The notes under the pieces: model-generated
Told to the model about the DNA's origin: nothing
The model's input: only the letters and a program-made list of their open reading frames with translations
Database searches by the model: none
From: an uncultured Bacteroidota bacterium
GTDB taxonomy: Bacteria > Bacteroidota > Bacteroidia > Bacteroidales > WCHB1-69
Length of the DNA stretch: 64,000 nucleotides
Direction: 5' to 3'
Assembly (NCBI GenBank): GCA_902802755.1
Contig: CADCNH010000004.1
Span: 16,789 to 80,788 of the forward strand
Made by a program: the position numbers and the translations under genes
Shown here: in pieces, positions 1 to 11,800 of the stretch
How the letters are laid out: every line of letters begins with the position of its first letter
Numbering within the stretch: position 1 is the stretch's first letter

Positions 1-1272
1 GGCGCCAACTTCCTACTGGTGCCCGGTCAGGCGAATACGACCATAGAGGGTGCTTTCTCTTATTCTGATTATGTTTCCAAAATCAATGACCCCGCATACC
101 AGAACGAGGGTTCTTACAGCAAATATACTCATACTGGCGGTTTCAACTTCAGCATGGTGTTCAATTATTATGTGGGCCGTAGTGTGTTTAACATAGGCAT
201 CAATGCTGTGGGTTTCAATACGGAATATAGATATTGGACAAAATATGGGGAAAAAGAATATCCCAAAGACCATACCACGGACTTTTCAGCCTTTGTCAAG
301 TATAAGTATAATTATAAAAACAAATTGCTGATAGAGCCTAGTTTCCGTTTGCAATACTACACCTCGCTGAGCAAGGTCTCTCCGGAACCGCGTTTGGCTT
401 TGAAATATAATATTACCAAGCAAATCCGTTTGAAGATGTCGGGTGGTATGTACTCGCAGAATTATGTGGCCGTCACCTCCGACCGCGATGTGGTGAACTT
501 GTTCTATGGCTATATTTCAAGCCCTTCCTCACTGAGTATTACGCCTACTTTGCCCAATGGAAAGAAGCCCAAACACAGACTGCAAACTTCGCAGCATGCG
601 GTTTTGGGACTCGAATTGGATGTGCTGAAGTACACGAGCATCAATGTTGAGGGCTACTACAAGCATTTCTCTCAGTTGATTTCTGTGAACCGCTATATGA
701 TGGATGAGTCTGCCGATGAAATATTCATGTGGGAGCAAGGCCATGCGTTTGGTGGCGATATTTCCATCAAGTTTGAATACAAGGGCTTGTATCTCTGGGG
801 TGTATATTCCTTGGGTTGGGTGAAGCGTACCGATACAGAAGTGACCTATTCGCCAAACTTTGACCGTCGCCATAATATTAATATTTTGGCTTCATACGCT
901 TTCGGAAAACGTCGCTCCTGGCAGATTGACGTGCGTTGGAACTTCGGTTCGGGTTTCCCATTCACGCAGACCATGGCTTTCTATCCCAGCTTTGTTCCGA
1001 GTGGCGGCATTGGCGACGACATCATTCATGCCAACGAGGAATTGGATTTCGTGTTGGATGAGTTGAATGGTGGACGTTTACCAGCCTACCACCGTTTGGA
1101 CATTGGCTTCAAGAAGAAATTCTTCATTGGTGAGCGCCACTCTATTGAACTGAGCGCCTCACTGACCAATGTGTATAACTACAGCAACGTATTCTATGTG
1201 AACCGTATCACCAACGAGGTGGTATATCAGCTGCCCTTCCTGTATTATTTCGGGATGAACTGGAGATTCTAA
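1..1272 (+). CDS. TonB-dependent receptor, C-terminal part (5' end outside the window)
   Basis: The frame is open from base 1, so the 424 codons seen are only the C-terminal beta-barrel part of an outer-membrane receptor. Alternating hydrophobic and polar strands with many Tyr/Phe/Trp are visible throughout. The stretch FDRRHNINILASYAFGKR is typical of the late strands of Bacteroidota TonB-dependent receptors. The protein ends in W-R-F; a C-terminal aromatic residue is the usual BAM signal. The plug domain and TonB box would lie upstream of the window, so the substrate cannot be inferred. No hairpin terminator follows; the gene runs into an AT-rich intergenic repeat. Confidence 0.82.
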   Translation, partial: GANFLLVPGQANTTIEGAFSYSDYVSKINDPAYQNEGSYSKYTHTGGFNFSMVFNYYVGRSVFNIGINAVGFNTEYRYWTKYGEKEYPKDHTTDFSAFVKYKYNYKNKLLIEPSFRLQYYTSLSKVSPEPRLALKYNITKQIRLKMSGGMYSQNYVAVTSDRDVVNLFYGYISSPSSLSITPTLPNGKKPKHRLQTSQHAVLGLELDVLKYTSINVEGYYKHFSQLISVNRYMMDESADEIFMWEQGHAFGGDISIKFEYKGLYLWGVYSLGWVKRTDTEVTYSPNFDRRHNINILASYAFGKRRSWQIDVRWNFGSGFPFTQTMAFYPSFVPSGGIGDDIIHANEELDFVLDELNGGRLPAYHRLDIGFKKKFFIGERHSIELSASLTNVYNYSNVFYVNRITNEVVYQLPFLYYFGMNWRF

Positions 1273-1349
1273 ATTTAATGTGCTAATTAGCAAATGTGCT
1301 AATGTGCCAATTGAATTAGTTAATTAGCAAATTAGTTAATTAATGAATT
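1272..1349. repeat. AT-rich intergenic repeat, family A copy 1
   Basis: This stretch is built of variants of TTAGCAAATTAGTTAATTA and GTGCTAATTAGCA. Similar sequence recurs near 17897, 25393, 31899 and 62221. It lies between the receptor stop and the convergent AraC gene. Confidence 0.6.
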
Positions 1350-1403
1350 AGTTTATTGGGGCTATGGTAGAGGTAATTTAGCAAACTGCACTTTGGGAAG
1401 GGA

Positions 1404-2552
1404 TTACTTCATTTCTTTTTTTAGGTAGTCGGATGGACTTTGACCGTATTTCTTCTTGAAAGAACGGAGGAATGTAGTGTATGAGTTGAAGCCCGAAAGG
1501 GTAGCGATCTCTTCTATTGAATAAGAATGGTTGCTATTGTTGATTTCCAAAAATTTTTTTGCTTTCTCCAAACGAAAATCGTTGATGTATTCGTAAAAAG
1601 TCTTGTGTTTCTCCTGGTTGATATAGTTGCTCAAATATTGACGGTTGGTGCCCAAATACCTTGCTAACTTTTGCAGTGTGAGATCAGACTCCATGTAATA
1701 TTGCTTTTCACTTATTATATTCTCAATATTCATGTTCAGCAGGATTTCATGATAGGGAGAAGTATAAGAAGCGTCCGTCAAAAGGTTTTCCTCAGTTGGA
1801 TTTTGATTTTCTATCGCATTGTTCTCTTCGGGGTTGTTTTCTTCAGAAGTCAGGATAAAAACTTGCTGACGGATTATTTTTACCGTAAAAATTACCACAA
1901 AGATGAGAGAAAGGAAACAATAGCAAGTGTCAAAAAGGAGATTCTTGTCCGCTGAAGATACTGAAAACCAGGTTTGCTGCGAAAAACTCTCGAAGGCCCA
2001 CAACAATTGGACCCCAAATAAAGTGACTATCAGGATAGAACCCCATCGCAGGTCGAAATATTCCATATTCCCCACATTGTTTTCCAACATTTTGGTGTAT
2101 TTTTTGATGGAAATCAACAAGCAAACCAACAAAACAGAAGAGGCTACAAGGGTATAAATCTGAACGACAGAATAAACAATGGGGTTGTCCGAGAAAGTGA
2201 AAAACAGCGTGGCGATGATGAAAGGAATTTCCAAAAGCAAAAGCTGGCGGATGTTGTAACGATTGGGAAAAACAAGGGAAACCGCAAACATCATGTATCC
2301 ACCCACAGTCATATAGTCGTATAGAATTAGTAACGTATTGATATATTCGTAATTGGGAAGATTCTGGCAAGCCAACATCACAAAATTGTTGAAGAAGCCG
2401 AAGGAATGCATCACTAACACGGCGGCGAATATTCGTTGAAACAAGTATATACGATGATGACGAAACATGTATATGCTAAGGCAAAGCAATACTGCCTGGG
2501 TAAAACCAGAGGCAAGGCAAAGCAGTAATTCGTAAAAAAAGTCCGTGTTCAT
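1404..2552 (-). CDS. Membrane-anchored AraC-family transcriptional regulator
   Basis: The protein has 382 residues. The first ~230 contain about seven hydrophobic segments separated by short loops, so the N-terminal half is an integral-membrane domain. A charged linker rich in Glu and Asn (residues ~235-265) follows. Residues ~285-382 form an AraC/XylS double helix-turn-helix domain, with the signature GFNSYTTFLRSFKKKYGQSP near the end. This layout (membrane sensor plus cytoplasmic AraC domain) is common in Bacteroidota. The likely role is sensing a membrane or envelope cue and controlling nearby surface genes; no target can be named. A -7 box lies about 90 bases upstream. Confidence 0.85.
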   Translation of the reverse strand: MNTDFFYELLLCLASGFTQAVLLCLSIYMFRHHRIYLFQRIFAAVLVMHSFGFFNNFVMLACQNLPNYEYINTLLILYDYMTVGGYMMFAVSLVFPNRYNIRQLLLLEIPFIIATLFFTFSDNPIVYSVVQIYTLVASSVLLVCLLISIKKYTKMLENNVGNMEYFDLRWGSILIVTLFGVQLLWAFESFSQQTWFSVSSADKNLLFDTCYCFLSLIFVVIFTVKIIRQQVFILTSEENNPEENNAIENQNPTEENLLTDASYTSPYHEILLNMNIENIISEKQYYMESDLTLQKLARYLGTNRQYLSNYINQEKHKTFYEYINDFRLEKAKKFLEINNSNHSYSIEEIATLSGFNSYTTFLRSFKKKYGQSPSDYLKKEMK

Positions 2553-2601
2553 GTTGGTAACAGTGCAGAGATTTTAATGGTATTTTGGATAAAATTATTA
2601 T

Positions 2602-2629
2602 TGCAGGGACGCAATTTATAGCGTCTGCA
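2602..2629. repeat. REP-like palindrome (TGCAGGGACGC ... GCGTCTGCA)
   Basis: This is an imperfect inverted repeat of about 10 bp arms with one extra G on the left side. It lies in the divergent region between the AraC gene and the first giant gene. It resembles the GTAGGGACGC-type repeats scattered through many Bacteroidota genomes. Confidence 0.5.
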
Positions 2630-2642
2630 TAAAATATAGAGG

Positions 2643-2650
2643 CAAAAATA
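2643..2650 (-). promoter_or_regulatory. Bacteroidota -7 box for the AraC-family gene
   Basis: TATTTTTG on the minus strand matches the TAnnTTTG consensus of the primary sigma factor of Bacteroidota. Confidence 0.55.
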
Positions 2651-2767
2651 CGATTTTTTATGGTTCTTATTTCGTAAAAACGGCAGAAATCACTGATAAT
2701 TACTGTTTTTTACGCTTTGCAAATTGGTTTTTTACGGAATGAAACAATCTCTCTGCATGTTTTTTTG

Positions 2768-2775
2768 TATTTTTG
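2768..2775 (+). promoter_or_regulatory. Bacteroidota -7 box for the first giant FISUMP gene
   Basis: TATTTTTG lies ~90 bases before the ATG, leaving a 5' leader of roughly 80 bases that is A-rich just before the start codon. Confidence 0.6.
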
Positions 2776-2864
2776 CAATTTATGTTTGAACAATACCATC
2801 TTTGGATTAAGGGTGTGAACATTAAAAAAACAAGAAAAAATTTAAGAAACGAAATACAAGGCAG

Positions 2865-5800
2865 ATGAAAAAATTTACCTTTTTGATGATTCTCATGCTT
2901 TTGGCGGTATGCGGTATGATGGCGCAGGCTCCGGAGAAATTCACCTACCAGGCAGTGGTGCGAAATGCCAATAATCAACTCATGACGAATACGTTGGTTG
3001 GCGTCAGGGTAAGTATTATGCAGGGAAGTTCCACTGGCAGTGTGGTCTATTCGGAAACGCAAATGCTGAGCACCAACGCCAACGGTTTGATGACACTGAA
3101 TATCGGTGATGGGAATATTGTTTATGGCAATTTCAGTACAATAAATTGGGGAAACGGCCCTTTTTTCCTCAAGTCGGAGATTGACGTTTCTGGCGGCAGT
3201 AATTACACGATATCCTCCACGCAGCAGTTGCTGAGTGTGCCGTATGCTTTGTATTCGAGCAAGGCGGGCAATGTTCCGGCTTTTACGGTGGTGCCTACCG
3301 ACACAGGCTATGTCATCAGCATCAGCCAAGATGGTACAGCAACACAAACCTTTGTACTTCGACATGGTGCTCCTGGTCCGCAAGGTCCACAGGGTGAAAC
3401 CGGTCCGCAGGGTCCACAAGGTCCGCAAGGAGACCCGGGAGCCACTGGTGCTCAGGGTCCACAGGGAGATCCAGGGGCTACTGGTGCCCAAGGACCACAA
3501 GGTGATCCGGGTATCCAAGGTCCGCAAGGTGATCCAGGTGCTACCGGTCCGCAGGGTCCACAAGGCCAGCAAGGTATTCAGGGTGAACCAGGACCTGCGG
3601 GTTTTTCTCCTCAAGTAACTACTATTTCCGCTGGCGATAGCACGGTGGTGGTGGTTACGGATGCGGAAGCTCAGCATCGTTTTGTGATTTATAACGGTGC
3701 CCAGGGTCCACAAGGTGAGCAGGGTATTCAAGGTCCGCAAGGTCCGCAGGGTGAGACGGGTGCTATCGGTCAGCAAGGTCCGCAGGGTCCTCAAGGTGAG
3801 CAGGGTATTCAAGGTCCACAAGGACCTCAGGGTGAGACGGGTGCTACCGGTCAGCAAGGTCCGCAGGGACCTCAAGGTGAGCAGGGTATTCAAGGTCCGC
3901 AAGGTCCGCAGGGTGAGACAGGTGCTACCGGTCAACAAGGTCCGCAGGGACCTCAAGGCGAGCAAGGTCCTGCGGGTTTCTCTCCGATGGTGAGCACCAT
4001 TTCCGCTGGCGACAGTACGGTGTTGGTCATCACAGATGCGGAAATACAGCACCGTTTCGTTATCTATAATGGTGCCCAAGGGCCACAAGGTGAGCCCGGT
4101 GTAGGAATACCTCAAACACTCTCTCTTGAGGGAAACAACTTGTCGATTTCTGATGGCAATAGTGTTACCCTTCCGAGTATTCCGACTAATGTGAGCGCCT
4201 TTACCAATGATGCGGGCTACCTCACCAGCGACTCCATTCCCACCAATGTCAGTGCCTTTGCCAACGATGCCAGCTACCTCACCTCCTTCACTGAAACCCA
4301 AACTCTCGCCGATGTGACCGCCCAGGGCAACTCCGCCGGCAACCGCCAGCTGAAGGACGTAGCCGACCCGACCGAAAGCTACGATGCCGTGAACCTGCGC
4401 TCGCTTACCCTGATGATAGACTCGGCAAAAAACACCATGCAGCAAATGCAACAACAGTGGCTGCAAGCACAGCAGCAATGGCAGGAAACCCAACAGCAGT
4501 GGCAGATACAACAGCAACAAATGCAACAACAATGGCAAATGCAGCAAACACAACTGCAACAGCAGATTGACAGCTTGACACTGATTCTTAATTCGATAGC
4601 AGCCGACACCGCCTTCGCTCTTTGGAACACCTCTGTTGTGAACAAGACGGCCTGTAGCGCATACGAGTGGCACGGAGAGACCTATACCCAAAGCGGAATC
4701 TATCTTTACGGCTTCACCAACACGGACGGCTCCCACAACATAGAGGCCTTGAATCTGACCATTATTGCGGCCGACTCCATCCATATCCCAAAGGAGGCTT
4801 GTGACAGTTATACATGGAATGGCACAACCTACACAGAATCAGGAGACTATTATTTAAGACTGACCAACCAATATGGCTGTGACAGTCTCCGGATCCTGCA
4901 CCTGACTCTTCATCATGGAACACACAATGTGGAAATTGATACCGCTTGCGACAGCTATACTTGGCATGGTGTCACCTACCATGAAAGCGGTGTTTATACC
5001 TACGCATACTCGAATGAATATGGCTGTGAGAGTGTAGATACCTTGAAGCTGACCATTTATTACACTCATAAGATGGAGACAGAGATGGCTTGCGAAAGCT
5101 ATACTTGGCACAATACAACTTACACTACCAGTGGCACTTATACTTACGCCTATAACAACGAGTACGGTTGTGCCAGTGTGGATACGCTGAAGCTGACAGT
5201 CTATCCAGTCACCCACCATACGGAGACGGAGATTGCCTGCGAATCTTATATCTGGCATGATTCCACTTACACTACCAGTGGCACCTACACATACACTTAT
5301 AATGACGAAAATAGCTGCGAGACGGTGGATACCCTGAAACTGACAGTGCTATATGGCTGTACTATTGATGAAAAGTCTTGTCCAGGTACACCAATTCTCG
5401 TGGATTTTGACAACAATGGTTATAGCACCGTACAGATTGGCAACCAGTGCTGGATGAGGAACAACCTTCGCACCACGCATTTTGCCGATGGTACATCCAT
5501 ACCTTTCAGCAGCGGGATGTCTGTAGCAGCTCCCTATTATTACGACTACAACGACATTAACTATACTGAGTTTACCTTGGCAGAACGGGGAATGCTCTAC
5601 AACTGGTCCGCCGCCATGCATAGCACATCCTCAGTGCCGTCTAATTCTGTTGGTGTGCAAGGTGTCTGCCCCACGGGCTGGCACGTACCTTCCGACGGGG
5701 AGTGGGCACAACTCATTAACTATGTGAACAGCCAGGAGCAGAACAGATGTGGTGGCATTGATGGACAGATAGCGAAAACCTTGGCATCCACCACAGGTTG

Positions 5801-8800
5801 GGATAGGGGCTATTCCGGCTATGAATGTCTCGTGGGCAACTACCAAAATACAAATAACACTACCGGTTTCAGCATTGTTCCGGCAGGCAGCCTGACACGT
5901 GCAGGTAATTATGACGGTCAACGATATAACGCTCTTTTCTGGACTTCTACAGAAAAAGAAGAAGATGCCTCACAGGCATATCGTTGGAGTATAGGTAACA
6001 ACAGCTTGGGTATGAGTAGTGGTGCAGATTATAAGGATTGTGGTCTATCTGTCCGATGCCTGCGCAATGAAAACGGTGGAAGTGGCGGCGATACCCCGGC
6101 ACAAATGTCTGCTGTGATTACCGATAATCCCACCAATGTCTCCCCAACCTCTGCCACCTTCAACGGAATTATTACCAATAGTGGCAATGCAGGGGTAACG
6201 GAGCGAGGTTTTGTGTATGGTGTGGGAACTGTCATAACCGATACGGTTCAAGTGACAGGGTTAGATTTTGTCTTTACAGCCGGGAACCTTACCCCTAACA
6301 CGGAATACAGCGTAAAGGCTTATATTATAAACAGTTCGGGTACGAGTTACGGCCGCATGGTGAACTTCACCACTGCGTGGGAACCTCAGCCGTGGGACGG
6401 TACAGGCCGCAATCCCAACGATGCGCGTCCTTGCAATGGCACGCCAACAGTAACCGACCACGAAGGCAACGTCTATAATACCGTGCAAATCGGCACACAG
6501 TGCTGGACCAAGGAGAATATGCGTTGCAAAACATCTCCAAGTACAGGTACTCTAATTTTGGAAACATCCTATTCCGCTTTCTGTCCATATACTGCCAAGA
6601 AGGCTTATTATTTGTATGGTGATTCCACCCTGAATACAAGTGTCTATGGCCTGCTATATAATTGGAATGCGGTGGTGGATACATTCAACACTAATTATGG
6701 TGAGACCGATTGGCATCCTTGGTGGGAAAATTCCACTTTGGCAGTGTCTGTCACCTTCAATGGCCACCGCAGGGGCATTTGTCCCCAAGGCTGGCATGTG
6801 CCTTCCGACTCGGAGTGGACGCAGCTTGCTAACTATGTGAACAGCCAAGAACAATACCGCTGCAATGGAACTGATGGTTCCATCGCGAGAGCATTGGCCG
6901 CGCCCACAGGTTGGAGCAGCAATAGTAGTAGTAGTAGCGGTAATGGTTGCTGGTTGGCCAACAGCCCTGCAAACAACCAAACGGGATTCACGGCTGTTAA
7001 CACAGGAGGTATTTACAGCAATGGGGTAAAATTTTGGTCTTCTACCCAAGTGGACCGAGGCCATGCGTGGAGTTGTGTAATGCCTACCGGAAATAACTAT
7101 CCAGTGCTGAATCTTGAGTGGATTTATGAGAATGATAGAAGATCTGTCCGCTGTCTGCGTGATACAGGAACGGTAAACGGTGGTGGAAGTGTTGACCCTC
7201 AGCCAAACTGTAGTTCTTACACTATCAGTATCAGCGGTAATACAGTCCTTTGCAGCGGCGAAAGCACCACCCTTACGGCTTCCGAGGCTATCAGTTACAG
7301 CTGGAGCAATGGAAGCAGCGATGCCAGCATTAATGTCAGCCCAACTGCCACTACCACTTATTCTGTTACAGGCACCAACAGCCAAGGCTGTATGGCTAAC
7401 GCATCTACAACTGTAACGGTCAACTACGCCACCAATAATACCATCACCGAGACCGCTTGCGAGTCCTACACATGGCATGGGCAAACCTATACCCAAAGCG
7501 GCACTTACACATACGCTTATACCAACGACAACGGTTGCTCCAGTACGGACACATTATTCTTGACCATTTATAATGGCACACACAATGTAGAGACTGAAAC
7601 TGCTTGCAACTCTTACACTTGGCATGGAACCAACTATACGGAGAGTGGTACCTACACATATAATTACACCAATGGTGACGGGTGTTCCAGTGTAGATACA
7701 CTGTTCTTGACCATTAATAATGGCTCCCATAATGTGGAAACGGAAACTGCTTGCAACTCATATACTTGGCACGGGCAGACCTATACCCAAAGCGGTACTT
7801 ACACATACAGTTACACCAACGAGTATGGCTGCCCTTGCACGGAAACGTTGAATTTGACCATTAATCACGGTTCGCACAATGTCTTTACCGAAACGGCAGA
7901 AGGCTCCTACATTTGGCATGAGCAGACATATACTGAAAGTGGCACTTATACCTATGCTTACACCAACGAGCAGGATTGCGCCAGCGTGGACACTCTCCAC
8001 TTGACGGTTTCCTCCGTTACTCCCATTATACCCACGGATACACTCGTGGATGGTCAACCTTGCCCCGGTACCCCCACGGTGACCGACCACGAAGGCAATG
8101 TATATAACACGGTGCAGATTGGCAGCCAATGCTGGATGAAAGAGAATCTGCGCACTACCAGTTACAGCGACGGAACATCTCTCTCTTTGAGCAGTATTTC
8201 TTCTACGGATAACGGTTATAACTACTACTATCCTTATTATTACTACCCTTATAATGATTCGTCCAATGTACGTACATACGGACTTCTTTACAATGGGAAA
8301 GCTGTGATGCGCGACTATACTTTCTCTTCTTCCAATCCGAGTGGTGTGCAGGGTATATGTCCTGTGGGGTGGCATGTCCCAAGTGATATGGAATGGACAC
8401 AATTAATAGATTATGTCTCCTCGCAGGACCAGTACAAATGCAGTTCAAAGTCCAAATACATAGCCAAGGCATTGGCTGATTCAACGGGTTGGCCAGCTGG
8501 TAATACTACTCCTTGTGCTGTTTCCAATAATCCTTCCAATAACAATCTCACGGGTTTTTCAGCTTTGCCTGCCGGTTATTATGGCGAAAACTCTTCCGTC
8601 CGTAAGGCATACTTTTGGAGCACTGCCGAGGAAATGGGAATTTGTCTTCTTCCTAATAATCCTGCTATCTATAATAGTAGTTATGGTTCTTCCGTTCGTT
8701 GCCTTCGTGATGATGTGGCAGGTGACAGTGGAGGGGAAGGATCGCAACTCCTTACTGTGACTACTTCTTCTGTGACCAATGTCACAACTATGTCTGCTAT

Positions 8801-11800
8801 TTCAGGAGGCAACGTCACCAATAGCGGAAACGCATCTGTAATAATGCGTGGTGTGTGTTGGAGCACCTTACCATCTCCGACTATAGTGGACACACACTCC
8901 ATAGATGGTGCAGGAACAGGGGTTTTTACGAGCAATATCACGGGCTTGGAAGAGGGAAGTACCTATTATTTGCGCGCCTATGCTATCAATAGTACGGATA
9001 CTTCGTATGGTGCCGAAGTGAGATTCACTACTTTAGTATCAAATGTTGCTAATGATGGACAAACCTGTCCCGGTGATGCTACTGTGACTGACATCGACGG
9101 CAATGTTTATAATACAGTGCGGATTGGTAACCAATGTTGGATGAAAGAAAATTTGCGTACTACCCATTACAGCGATGGAACATCCGCCAATTTCTACTAT
9201 CCAAATAACGATTCTTCAAAAGTGAGTACATACGGATGTCTATACAGCTGGAATGTGGCAATGCATGGAGCGTCCTCCTCGCCAACTGTTCCGAGTGGTG
9301 TACAGGGCATCTGTCCCGTAGGGTGGCATGTACCAAGCAATGGAGAATGGTATCAACTGACTTATTATGTTTCCTCGCAGGAAGAGTACCTGTGTAGTCC
9401 TAATACCTCTTATATTGGCAAAGCATTAGCCAGTACGACGGGCTGGGCTATCAGCAACACCAATTGTCATGTAGGCAAAAAACCTGCTGATAACAATGCC
9501 ACGGGTTTTTCAGTGCTTCCTGCTGGCTATTACTATTATGGTGAACTTAAGAATTTTGGCAGTCAGGCTTACTTTTGGTCTTCTACCGAAAGTAATGCGG
9601 GTGCGGCCTATGAACGGCAAATTTTTTACAACGGCACTGGAATGGGCAAAGTTTCTTACAACAAAAGTTATGGTTACTCCGTCCGCTGTCTCCGCAATAC
9701 ATCCGTATCCGAAATTGGTGGTGGCGACACCCCATGCATCGGTACACACAATGTGGAGACGGAAAATACTTGTGAATCATTTACTTGGCATGGACAGATT
9801 TATTCCCAAAGTGGCACTTACACGTATGCCTACAACAACTCCGAAGGGTGTGCAAGCGTGGATACACTAAAACTGACTATTTATCAGCCAGTGGCCACGA
9901 CAAGTTCGGCCACTGCGTGCGAGTCCTACACTTGGGGCGACACCACCTATACCGAAAGCGGAGACTACACGCAGACCTTCTCCGCCGCCAACGGCTGCGA
10001 CAGCGTGGTGACGTTGCATCTGACGATTAATCAGCCGGTGGCCACGACAAGCTCTGCCACTGCGTGTGAGTCCTACATTTGGAACGGACAGACCTACACC
10101 CTGAGTGGTGACTACACGCAGACCTTCACCGCTGCCAACGGCTGCGACAGCGTGGTGACCTTGCACCTGACCATCTATCAGCCAGTGAACACAACAAGCT
10201 CTGCCACCGCATGCGAGAGCTACACTTGGCATGAGCAAACTTATACCCAAAGTGGCGATTACACGTACAATTACACCAACGAACACGGCTGCCCTTGCAC
10301 GGAAACGTTGCATCTGACCATTAATCACGGTTCGCACAACGTCTTTACCGAAACGGCAGAAGGCTCCTACACCTGGCACGAACAAACTTACACGGAAAGT
10401 GGCACTTATACCTATACCTACACCAACGCCAGTGGTTGTGCAAGTGTTGATACCCTCCACCTGACCGTCACTTCAAATCCTCCCACACCTCCTACTCCTC
10501 CCTCAGACACCATCGCTGACGGCTACCCCTGTCCCAATGCGCACACAGTAACCGACCACGAAGGCAATGTGTATAACACCGTGCAAATCGGCAACCAGTG
10601 TTGGACCAAGGAGAACATGCGCTGCACCACCTCTCCCAGCACAGGTACCACCATTTTAGAGGTCTATCCCAATGGCACCTCTTACACAGGCAAGAAAGCC
10701 TACTATGTGAACGGAAATTCCTACAACACCCCCTCATACGGACTGCTGTACAACTGGAACGCGGCGGTCGATACATTCAACACGGCATACGGGGAGACTT
10801 CCACCAACTCAAACTCCAGCAATGCGGTGTCCGTCGCGTTCACCAGCTATCGCAGAGGCATCTGTCCGCAAGGCTGGCATGTGCCCTCCGATGCAGAATG
10901 GACACAGTTGATAAACTACGTTTCTTCGAAGAGCCGGTACCAATGCGGCTCCACCGGCGGCTCTATCGCTAAGGCATTGGCCGACACCACGGGCTGGAAT
11001 ATATATTCCATTCCATGCGCTATGGGCAACGACCTTTCCGCAAACAACGCCACGGGCTTTAGTGCGTTGCCCGCAGGTGCCTACTTCGGTAGTTTTTACT
11101 ACTTCGGAGATGCCGCTGACTTTTGGAGTACCACTTCAATCTACAGCAACTCCGCCTACTACAAATACCTCTACTATGACTACGCCGGCGTATACCAAGA
11201 CCTCGGCAATATATACTGCGGAATTTCCGTCCGCTGCCTGATGGACTCCGCTATCGGTAGTGATACCTTATGCATCGGCACACACAATGTGGAAATGGAA
11301 AACGCCTGCGAAAATTACACCTGGCATGGGCAGACCTACACCCAAAGCGGAACATACACATACGCCTACACCAACGACGGCGGGTGCGCCAGCGTGGACA
11401 CGCTTTTCTTGACCATTTACAATGGCACACACAACACTTACACCGAATCGGCAGAAGGCTCTTACATCTGGCATGAGCAGACGTACAGCGAGAGCGGTAC
11501 CTACATATACACTTACAACAATGCGCAGGGTTGTGCCAGCGTGGATACACTCCACCTGACCGTTACTTCCGTCATTCCCGATATTCCTGATGGACCGGCA
11601 GAAGACGGTCAGCCTTGTCCAGGTGTGAATGCGGTGACCGACCATGAAGGCAATATGTACAACACCGTGCAAATCGGCAACCAGTGCTGGACCAAGGAGA
11701 ACATGCGCTGCACTACCTCGCCTACCACGGGAAGCAATTTGCTAACAGAAAACACTTCGGCGGCAAGCAAGTCGGCGAGTTGGCATTCCGACAACGGTTT

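Noticed and set aside
2700..4784. Long minus-strand open frame of 694 codons
   Set aside because: It is antisense to the giant gene and made of Leu/Thr/Arg-rich low-complexity sequence mirroring the collagen repeats. It has no domain, and the plus-strand protein is clearly real.
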